NCBI GenBank assembly: GCA_947478465.1
Contig: CANJWH010000004.1
Span: 35,102 to 99,101 of the forward strand
Reading direction: 5' to 3'
Length of the DNA: 64,000 bases
Source: Bacteroidota bacterium
GTDB taxonomy: Bacteria > Bacteroidota > Bacteroidia > SXHM01
Under the pieces are notes generated by a model, which was given only the letters and a program-made list of their open reading frames with translations, was not told the origin of the DNA and made no database searches. Of this stretch, positions 39,875 to 47,959 are shown in pieces (position 1 is the first letter of the stretch; each line of letters begins with the position of its first letter). The position numbers were made by a program, and so were the translations under genes.

Positions 39875-42292
39875 TCATTTCGCGTATTTTCTTTTCCTCA
39901 GGACAGTTTGTACAACTCCAAAAATAATAATCAAAAGAACAGGCAATGCCACATTCAGTAACTGCCATTGCAAACGCTGTTTTGAAATTTTCTTTTTATC
40001 CAGTAAACGTATTTTCAATTCACGGGCACGTACAGAAATTAAACCTGAGTCGTCACATAGATAATTCACACAATTCAGAATAAATTTTTTGTTGCCGTAA
40101 GTTTGCTCGTTGTAGGGGTCAAAGCCCAATGGAAAAACTTCACCTGTGCTTTGCTTGTATTTATTCCTGATTACATCACCATCAGAAATCACAATCATTT
40201 TATTGGCAACACTTTTTTCTTTAAAACCTATTTCTTTACTCAACTGAATGGATGGAGGAACACGATTGGTAAACACTGATTCAAATTCTCCTTCCAGTAA
40301 AACGGCAACAGGTTCATAAGATTTACTGAACTGACTTTCATCAGGTTTATTTACCAGAATTTCCAGACCAACTTTTACCGGTGTTGGCAAGGTTCGCGAG
40401 TATTTTGACGAAGCAAGCAAAATGGTTTTCTTAACTCCTTTTGCACCTACAGTATCAATGCTTGATGCAAATTCAGTGCGAATGGCATTCAGGTTGCGCA
40501 CCACCGGATGCTCGCTTGTAGGAATTATCAATGGAAAGAAAAGCCAGGGCTGTAATCCCCATTGCACCTGATTTCCCACATAACCTGTAGGCGCTGGTAT
40601 TTCAGCTGCCCGCAAATCCTGAATTACATTGGTATTGATGCGCACACCATATTTAAAAAGCTGATCGGCAAGGTTCACATCCACAGGCATTCCTAATGTT
40701 GCACTTGCATTTTGCAGGCTGTCCATACTGGCTTCGCAGCCATCAACTAACCACAATACTTTTCCTCCGCGCATCACAAACTGGTCAATAATGAATTTGT
40801 CTTTTTCATCAAAAGTTGTGTCGGGTTTAGCAACTATTATGGCTTTAAAATCATCAAGACTTTTCAGTTGTGCATTAATAACTACTGTGTCAACGATATA
40901 ATATTCACTCAGTGATCCCGCAATATCTGCTACAAAAGGTTTTGCCAATTCACCCTGTCCCATTACAAAAGCTATCTTGTCTTTTTTGTCTTCGCTCAGT
41001 TTGCGAATTGTATTGGATATTTCATATTCCAGATCTTCTATGGAATTATTTAACATCTCTACAGGCGCAGCACCTAACCTGCTTTTTAGTAGTTGCAAAG
41101 GCATTTCTTTTTCGCGGTAGTAAAAAATGGCTCCCGGGAAAATGGTGTTTTGCACAGCACCTTCTTTTTCATTTAGTTTATAAGTGGTTGGCTGTAATCC
41201 TTGTTTCACCAACTGACGATATAGTTTCTCTCGCTGCTTTTTGTCGAGATTTTCTGATGGGTTGATAAACTCGTATTCAATTTTATTTTTTCCGTAAGCA
41301 CGGAATTCATCCAGCATTTCCTTGGTCTTATTACGCAGGCGTTTAAAGTCTGCCGGAAAATCTCCTTCCAGATAAATTTTTACATACACCACATCATCCA
41401 GTTTGTTTATCAAATCAATGGTGGTAGGGGAGAGCGAGTAACGTTTTTCTGCTGTAAGGTCAAAGCGTTTAAAAAGAAAACTGCCAATGATATTAAGGGC
41501 AACAATAATGATAAGAACAGAAATAAGTTTTACCCCAGCTCTTTCTGAAAATGATTTTGCAGCATTTTTTCCACGCTGTAAGGATAGTTGGGTGAACACG
41601 ATAAACACCGCACTCAGGCTGATGAAATAAATCATATCGCGTGTATCCAGCACTCCGCGGCTCATGCTGATGTAGTGCTCCAGCATTCCGATGTTAAGCA
41701 GAATGTTATCCACCTTCCCGAAAATATCGAGTGAACTGATACTGTCAAAACCATCAAAGAAAAACCATGACAGAAACAGAGCGATGATGAAGGAGATAAT
41801 CTGGTTCTCGGTTATGGACGATGCAAAAACACCGATAGCAACAAAAGCTGCGGCAAGAAAAATCAAACCGAAGTAAGACCCCATAACACTTCCGCTGTCA
41901 ATATTTCCTGCGGGAAAGCCTAACTGATAAACCGAAAAATAATACACCAGTGTAGGTGCAACTGAAAAAAGAACCAGCAACACCCCCGCAGCATATTTTG
42001 CAAAAATGATCTGGAAATCAGCAAGTGGTTTGGTTTGTAATAATTCTATGGTTCCGCTTTTCTTTTCATCGGCAAACGAGCGCATGGTAATGGCAGGAAC
42101 CAGAAACATAAACACCCATGGTGCGAGTGAAAATAAGCTGTCAATAGTTGCATAGCCATTGTCCAGTATATTTGATTCATACGGAATAACCCACATGAAT
42201 AAGCCGGTAATAAGCAGAAAAACACCCACAACAATATAGCCGGTGAGTGAGTTGAGAAAACTGAATAGTTCGCGCTTTAACAGCGTAAGCAT
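39875..42292 (-). CDS. gldFG: GldF-GldG fusion (ABC-2 permease + GldG/IFT52-like domain)
   Basis: N-terminal about 245 aa GldF-like (LLKRELFSFLNSLTGYIVVGVFLLITGLFMWVIP...MRSFADEKKSGTIELLQTKPL); remainder GldG-like (LFKRFDLTAEKRYSLSPTTIDLINKLDDVVYVKIYLEGDFPADFKRLRNKTKEMLDEF). Confidence 0.92.
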   Translation of the reverse strand: MLTLLKRELFSFLNSLTGYIVVGVFLLITGLFMWVIPYESNILDNGYATIDSLFSLAPWVFMFLVPAITMRSFADEKKSGTIELLQTKPLADFQIIFAKYAAGVLLVLFSVAPTLVYYFSVYQLGFPAGNIDSGSVMGSYFGLIFLAAAFVAIGVFASSITENQIISFIIALFLSWFFFDGFDSISSLDIFGKVDNILLNIGMLEHYISMSRGVLDTRDMIYFISLSAVFIVFTQLSLQRGKNAAKSFSERAGVKLISVLIIIVALNIIGSFLFKRFDLTAEKRYSLSPTTIDLINKLDDVVYVKIYLEGDFPADFKRLRNKTKEMLDEFRAYGKNKIEYEFINPSENLDKKQREKLYRQLVKQGLQPTTYKLNEKEGAVQNTIFPGAIFYYREKEMPLQLLKSRLGAAPVEMLNNSIEDLEYEISNTIRKLSEDKKDKIAFVMGQGELAKPFVADIAGSLSEYYIVDTVVINAQLKSLDDFKAIIVAKPDTTFDEKDKFIIDQFVMRGGKVLWLVDGCEASMDSLQNASATLGMPVDVNLADQLFKYGVRINTNVIQDLRAAEIPAPTGYVGNQVQWGLQPWLFFPLIIPTSEHPVVRNLNAIRTEFASSIDTVGAKGVKKTILLASSKYSRTLPTPVKVGLEILVNKPDESQFSKSYEPVAVLLEGEFESVFTNRVPPSIQLSKEIGFKEKSVANKMIVISDGDVIRNKYKQSTGEVFPLGFDPYNEQTYGNKKFILNCVNYLCDDSGLISVRARELKIRLLDKKKISKQRLQWQLLNVALPVLLIIIFGVVQTVLRKRKYAK

Positions 42293-42452
42293 AGTTTTTA
42301 AATTGAGGCGCTAAATTAACGTTTAATCTTGCAAAGCGTTTTCATGCCTGCAGAAAATATTAACGATAAATATACATCTCCGTGAGTGCAAACTAACACT
42401 TGTTTGTAAACAACTATGCTCGCTCTTTATTGCCCCCGCCTCCATTAATTCC

Positions 42453-42460
42453 TAAATTTG
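42453..42460 (+). promoter_or_regulatory. Putative -7 element TAAATTTG upstream of PKD protein
   Basis: TAnnTTTG match 8 bp before the ATG at 42468 (very short or leaderless 5' region). Confidence 0.35.
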
Positions 42461-42467
42461 AAGCAAA

Positions 42468-45400
42468 ATGTTTAACAGGAACTGCATCTTCAAAGTTTTT
42501 GTTCTGCTTCTTGCTTTTTTCTTTTCAGCCGGAAGCGTAAGTGCTTCGCATTCACAAGGTGCTGACCTAACGTATGAATGTTTGGGCGGAAATCAATACC
42601 GTGTTACACTTTCTTTTTACCGTGATTGTGCCGGAGTGGCTGCTCCCAACGCTGCTATTATTACTGTAACTTCTGCAACGTGCGGACAAAATTTTACCAT
42701 CAACTTAAACCCGCTTCCCGGAACAGGGCAAGAGGTTTCGCCCATTTGTCTGAGTGCTACAACCGAATGTACAGGAGGTGTTCTGCCGGGTGTGCAGGAA
42801 TATATTTATACCAACACTGTTACTCTTCCTGCCAATTGCAGCGACTGGGTTTTTAGTTACGACCTCTGTTGCCGCAATACTGCTACCAACACCATTTTTG
42901 ACCCGGGAAATCAAAACATTCGCGTAGAGGCAACACTCGATAACCTGAATGTTAACTGCAACAGTTCGCCTGCCTTTTCAAATAATCCGGTGCCGTTTAT
43001 TTGTGTGGGACAAACCTTTTGTTTCAATCATGGAGCCATTGATGCTGATGGTGATTCATTAGTGTATTCCCTCGTAGCACCTTTAAATGCTTCCGGTTCT
43101 TCGGTAACATATTTAGGTGGTTTCTCGGCTACTCAACCTTTAACATCAAATCCTCCGGTTACTTTTGATAATTCAACAGGCGATATTTGCATGACACCGC
43201 AGGCGCTGGAAGTAGCAGTGGTTGCTGTGCTGGTTCAGGAGTATCGCAACGGACTACTGATTGGTTCAGTGATGCGTGATTTGCAAATCCGTGTTGTTAA
43301 CTGCACCAACAACCTTCCTTACATTGATGGTATTGATTTAACAGGAGCAGGAACAGGCAACGGAAACTACACCATTACAACCTGTGCGAACGCTAATCTC
43401 TGTTTCTTCATTAACAGTTATGATGCCGATGCCGCACAGAATTTATCGCTTATCTGGAACAATGCAATTCCTGCAGCAACCTTTAATCCCGGCAACGGAC
43501 AACGCCCGCAGGCGCAATTTTGCTGGACACCAACGCAGGCCGACATCAGTAATATTCCGTATTGTTTTACCGTGCAGGTAAAAGACGATAACTGCCAGTA
43601 TTACGGCACTTCGGTTTATTCTTTTTGTATCACAGTAGAAGGTGTAACAGTTGATTTAGGTGCCGACCAGAATATTTCCTGCGTTAACCAGACCGCCCTG
43701 AACGCAACGGTTACAGGCGGAAACGGAAACTACACCTACCTCTGGAACACAGGCGAAACAACCGCTTCCATTAATGCCGCTGAAGGCACATGGTATGTAG
43801 ATGTTACCGATGTTACCAGCGGTTGTACAGGCAGCGATACCGTTGTTATTAGCTATATTAATAATCCGGTTGCAGATTTTACATTCAACACTGCCTGCGA
43901 AGGTTCAGCCACCAATTTCACTGATGCATCACAGAGTGGGGGAGGAACCAATATCACTGCATGGAATTGGGATTTTGGTGATGGAGCTACTTCAGTTGCA
44001 CAAGATCCTGCGCATACTTACAACGCTTCGGGAACATTTAGTGTTCAGCTGATTTCAGAAAATAACATCGGTTGCCGTGATACCATTTTGCAGGATGTAA
44101 TTGTAAAGCCCGCACCACAAGTAGATTTTGATTTCACGGATGAATGTACAGGAGCAATTGTAAACTTTACCGACCAGACTACATTCCCTTCCGGAAATAT
44201 ACCCGGCTGGACCTGGAATTTTGGTGACGGCTCGCCCCTTGACAACACGCAAAATACAACACATAGTTACGCTAACGAAGGTCAGTTTAACGTAACGCTG
44301 GTTGCCACGGGCGACAATGGTTGCAGCACTTCTTTTTCACAAACAACCGAGGCATATCCTATTCCCGTTGCTGATTACAGTTACTCCAATGCCTGTGAAA
44401 ACAGCCCCATCAGTTTCACGGATGAGTCAACAATTTCTTCCGGTACCATCAATTCATGGTCGTATGATTTTGATGATGGCAGTCCACTTTCTGCACAGCA
44501 AAATCCTGTTCATACCTACACAGCTCCGGGAAGCTATAACGCAGCAATAGCAGTAGTTTCTGATCAGGGCTGCACTGCTTCACTCTCGCATAGTATTACT
44601 GTTCGTGATAAGCCCGTGCCCGCATTCAGTAATCCAACCGCCTGTGCGCAATCACCTTTTACGTTTACTGATAATTCAACTATTCCTAACGGAACAATTG
44701 ATGCATGGGACTGGACCTTCGATGATATTTCCAGTAATTCCAATGAACAAAATCCCGCGCACATTTATGCAGCAGCAGGCAATTACGATGTAAAACTGAT
44801 TGTTACCTCTGACTTCGGTTGCATGGACTCACTCACGCAAACCGTTACCGTTTATCCCAAGCCTGTTGCAGCTTTCAGCGCCACCAATTCCTGTCTTGGT
44901 GATACCAGCGTGTTCACCGATTTATCAACCATTTCGTCAGGCGGTATCACTTCATGGACATGGAGTTTTGGCAATGGAAATTTCTCTTCGGCTCAGGATA
45001 CCGTTTATGCCTACCCTGTTGCAGCAAGTTATTTAGTAGGGCTGCAGGTGGTATCTGATATGGGTTGCACCGACACTGAAACTGCATTGTTACTGGTTGA
45101 CAACATTCCGCAGGCAGCATTTGCAACCAACGATATTTGTCAGAATGATGATGCAATATTCACAGACCAGAGTTTTATCGCAACAGGCATTCTCTCTCAA
45201 TGGGATTGGGATTTTGGTGATGGTTCTCCTCTGTTCTCAGGAAACAATCCGCCCGCACATAGCTATGGTAACATGGGACTTTATACCGTTTCGCTCATTG
45301 TTACTTCGCAGGGCGGTTGCAGCGATACTGCTTATAATAACATTGCGGTCTATCCAATTCCTGAACCCGATTTTACAGCAACTACCGCTTGTTACGGAAC

Positions 45401-46649
45401 AGAAACAGTCTTTACCGATATGAGCGGAATTGCTTTCGGCAGCGTTGAATCATGGACCTATGATTTTAACGACAACGGAACTATTACCAATAATTCCAAC
45501 CCGCTTTACACCTTTTCAACGAATGGCATTTTTGATGTTACGCTTACCGTTGCCAGTGACTTTGGTTGCGAGGCCGACACTACTTATTCCGTAATTGTAA
45601 ATGCAGTTCCCAATGTCAATTTTTCTGCAACTGCCGTTTGTCTGGGCACTTTAACTGACTTTACTGATTTGTCGTCCATTCCCTTTGGTAATAACATTGC
45701 GTGGGACTGGAACTTCAATGATGGCGGTACTTCCGCGCTTCAGAATTCTTCGCATACCTATACCAATGCCGGTATTTTTAACGTAAACCTTACCGTTACT
45801 TCCGACAGCGGTTGCGTTGCCGATACCCTATTACCAGTAGAAGTTTTCCCTGCTCCCGATGTAGATTTTACTTCCGATATTATTATCGGCTGCCAGCCGC
45901 TTGCTGTTAATTTTACTGACCTTTCCATCATTCCACCCGGCTATGATATTGTATGGTGGCTCTGGGATTTTGGTGACGGAAATTCGTCATCCCTTCAAAA
46001 TCCTTTACACGTTTTTGATACTGCCGGTGTGTTCAGTGTTATATTGCATGTAAAGTCAGGTAACGGTTGCGATAATTCCGATACCATTGCCAATATGATT
46101 ACCGTTAACCCTAAACCCGTTGCCAACTTCAGTACTTCACCGCAACCAACTACCATCATTTATCCCCACATTGATTTTACTGATAATTCATCAGGAGCAA
46201 ATCAGTGGCAGTATGATTTTGGTGATAACACCAATGCAGCTTTACAAAACCCGCAGCATTCCTATGCTGATACAGGAACCTACATCGTTCAGCAAATTGT
46301 CACCAATCAGTTTGGTTGTAAAGACACGATTGAACGCACCGTAATTATCAATGCAGCTTTTACTTTTTACATCCCCAATTCCTTTACTCCAAATGCTGAT
46401 GGCGATAACGATTATTTCTTCGGCACCGGCATAGGAATAATCGCCTATGAAATGCGCATCTTCAACCGCTGGGGCGAAGAGGTGTTTGCTGCTTTTGACG
46501 AAAACGAAAAGTGGAACGGGGTTATAGCTAAAACCAATCAATTAGCCGCACAGGATGTGTATGTTTATGCTTTCCGTATTACGGATGTGTTTGGTACTGA
46601 CCATACCTACAGGGGCAAGGTTGCAGTATTGGTTGGCGATAATAAATAA
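42468..46649 (+). CDS. Large secreted PKD-repeat protein with gliding-motility-associated C-terminal domain (T9SS type B sorting domain)
   Basis: Signal peptide; Cys-rich N-terminal domain SHSQGADLTYECLGGNQYRVTLSFYRDCAG; ten tandem PKD units (WxWdFGDG..NPxHxY); C-terminus YIPNSFTPNADGDNDYFFGTGIGIIAYEMRIFNRWGEEVF...AQDVYVYAFRITDVFGTDHTYRGKVAVLV. Confidence 0.95.
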   Translation: MFNRNCIFKVFVLLLAFFFSAGSVSASHSQGADLTYECLGGNQYRVTLSFYRDCAGVAAPNAAIITVTSATCGQNFTINLNPLPGTGQEVSPICLSATTECTGGVLPGVQEYIYTNTVTLPANCSDWVFSYDLCCRNTATNTIFDPGNQNIRVEATLDNLNVNCNSSPAFSNNPVPFICVGQTFCFNHGAIDADGDSLVYSLVAPLNASGSSVTYLGGFSATQPLTSNPPVTFDNSTGDICMTPQALEVAVVAVLVQEYRNGLLIGSVMRDLQIRVVNCTNNLPYIDGIDLTGAGTGNGNYTITTCANANLCFFINSYDADAAQNLSLIWNNAIPAATFNPGNGQRPQAQFCWTPTQADISNIPYCFTVQVKDDNCQYYGTSVYSFCITVEGVTVDLGADQNISCVNQTALNATVTGGNGNYTYLWNTGETTASINAAEGTWYVDVTDVTSGCTGSDTVVISYINNPVADFTFNTACEGSATNFTDASQSGGGTNITAWNWDFGDGATSVAQDPAHTYNASGTFSVQLISENNIGCRDTILQDVIVKPAPQVDFDFTDECTGAIVNFTDQTTFPSGNIPGWTWNFGDGSPLDNTQNTTHSYANEGQFNVTLVATGDNGCSTSFSQTTEAYPIPVADYSYSNACENSPISFTDESTISSGTINSWSYDFDDGSPLSAQQNPVHTYTAPGSYNAAIAVVSDQGCTASLSHSITVRDKPVPAFSNPTACAQSPFTFTDNSTIPNGTIDAWDWTFDDISSNSNEQNPAHIYAAAGNYDVKLIVTSDFGCMDSLTQTVTVYPKPVAAFSATNSCLGDTSVFTDLSTISSGGITSWTWSFGNGNFSSAQDTVYAYPVAASYLVGLQVVSDMGCTDTETALLLVDNIPQAAFATNDICQNDDAIFTDQSFIATGILSQWDWDFGDGSPLFSGNNPPAHSYGNMGLYTVSLIVTSQGGCSDTAYNNIAVYPIPEPDFTATTACYGTETVFTDMSGIAFGSVESWTYDFNDNGTITNNSNPLYTFSTNGIFDVTLTVASDFGCEADTTYSVIVNAVPNVNFSATAVCLGTLTDFTDLSSIPFGNNIAWDWNFNDGGTSALQNSSHTYTNAGIFNVNLTVTSDSGCVADTLLPVEVFPAPDVDFTSDIIIGCQPLAVNFTDLSIIPPGYDIVWWLWDFGDGNSSSLQNPLHVFDTAGVFSVILHVKSGNGCDNSDTIANMITVNPKPVANFSTSPQPTTIIYPHIDFTDNSSGANQWQYDFGDNTNAALQNPQHSYADTGTYIVQQIVTNQFGCKDTIERTVIINAAFTFYIPNSFTPNADGDNDYFFGTGIGIIAYEMRIFNRWGEEVFAAFDENEKWNGVIAKTNQLAAQDVYVYAFRITDVFGTDHTYRGKVAVLVGDNK

Positions 46650-46769
46650 TGCTTCATTATCATAAATTTACATCATATTATTGTTTTAATTCTAATGCAG
46701 TAGGTTGGGGTTGAGAAGTTGAGGATAGTTGAATTTGTTTGTATCTTCAGGCTGAATCAGGTCAAGAAT

Positions 46770-46798
46770 CTTATTTGAAATAATTCATTTCAAATAAG
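46770..46798. repeat. Perfect 12-bp inverted repeat (5-nt spacer) upstream of desaturase
   Basis: CTTATTTGAAAT-aattc-ATTTCAAATAAG; no U-tract follows on either side. Confidence 0.8.
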
Positions 46799-46882
46799 TA
46801 TATCGTATTAATTCTCATTCACAATTATTGTGATTTACCCCCCACTTATAAAGCGTACCTTTGCGTCATATAAAACTCTATA

Positions 46883-47956
46883 ATGCTCGCAAAACCTAAA
46901 TTTCCTTCCGTTCAATTTTCATTTCAATCAGAACTTAAGAAGCGTGTAAATGCCTATTTCGCTGAACAGGCAAAGAAAAAAACAGGCAACTGGAAATTAT
47001 ATTTAAAAACAGCAATTCTTGCCTTAAGTTTTATTCTCATTTATACTAAACTGGTTTTCTTTACACCTGCAGTTTTTCTATCAGTTGTATTGGCAATTTT
47101 ACTTGGGATAAATGTTGCTGCAATCGGATTTAATGTAATGCACGATGGCTCGCACGGCAGTTATTCAAAACACAGTTTTGTAAATCAACTTGCTGCTTCC
47201 AGTTTAGATTTTTTGGGTGCAAGTTCTTTTATGTGGAAAATAAAACACAACGTAATTCACCACACCTATACCAACATTGAAGGCTTTGACGATGATATTG
47301 ATATTAAGCCCTGGATGCGGATGACCTTAACTCAGAAGAAACATTTTCTACACCGTTTCCAACATATTTATTTCATTCTGTTATACGCACTGCTTTATAT
47401 TTTCTGGGTTGGATTTACAGATTTTAAAAAATATTTCAGTGGAAAAATTGCAGATATGCCTATACAAAAAATGAGTTGGAAAGATCACGTTGGTTTTTGG
47501 TCAAGCAAGGTTTCTTTTTTGTTTTTCTTTATCCTGCTGCCGGTTTACATGACAGGTGTATTGCCTTATCTGCTGGGCTTCTTCATCATGATGTTCTCAA
47601 CAGGTATTTTTATAAGCATGGTGTTTCAGTTAGCACACACAGTTGAAGACCTGGAGTTTCCTGAACCCAATCCTGTAAGCAATAATATGGAAGATGAGTG
47701 GGCTATTCATCAGGTAAAAACCACAGCAAATTTTGCAACAAAAAACAAAATTCTTACATGGCTTTTTGGCGGATTAAACTTTCAGATAGAACATCACCTG
47801 TTTCCAAAGGTTAGTCATGTTCACTATCCTGAACTGAGCAAAATTGTAAAGAAAACAGCCGCAGATTTCGGAATTAAATACAATGAATTTCCGCGTATGT
47901 ATCAGGCCGTATGGGCGCACATACTTTTATTGAAAAGGGTAGGAGCAGCAGCGTGA
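46883..47956 (+). CDS. Membrane fatty acid desaturase (acyl-CoA/acyl-lipid desaturase family)
   Basis: His boxes HDGSH, HHTYTN, QIEHHLFP; hydrophobic TM segments; TACCTTTG -7 element at 46856-46863. Confidence 0.95.
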   Translation: MLAKPKFPSVQFSFQSELKKRVNAYFAEQAKKKTGNWKLYLKTAILALSFILIYTKLVFFTPAVFLSVVLAILLGINVAAIGFNVMHDGSHGSYSKHSFVNQLAASSLDFLGASSFMWKIKHNVIHHTYTNIEGFDDDIDIKPWMRMTLTQKKHFLHRFQHIYFILLYALLYIFWVGFTDFKKYFSGKIADMPIQKMSWKDHVGFWSSKVSFLFFFILLPVYMTGVLPYLLGFFIMMFSTGIFISMVFQLAHTVEDLEFPEPNPVSNNMEDEWAIHQVKTTANFATKNKILTWLFGGLNFQIEHHLFPKVSHVHYPELSKIVKKTAADFGIKYNEFPRMYQAVWAHILLLKRVGAAA

Positions 47957-47959
47957 AAT

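Noticed and set aside
42400-42413. TTGTTT-gt-AAACAA short palindrome upstream of the PKD gene
   Set aside because: 6-bp arms only; not distinguishable from chance by eye.
43801-45423. Alternate-frame ORFs inside the PKD gene
   Set aside because: Out-of-frame reads of the tandem repeats; the main frame is strongly supported.
43869-46362. Tandem repeats considered as a possible CRISPR or satellite
   Set aside because: About 249-nt diverged coding repeats in one frame encoding PKD domains.
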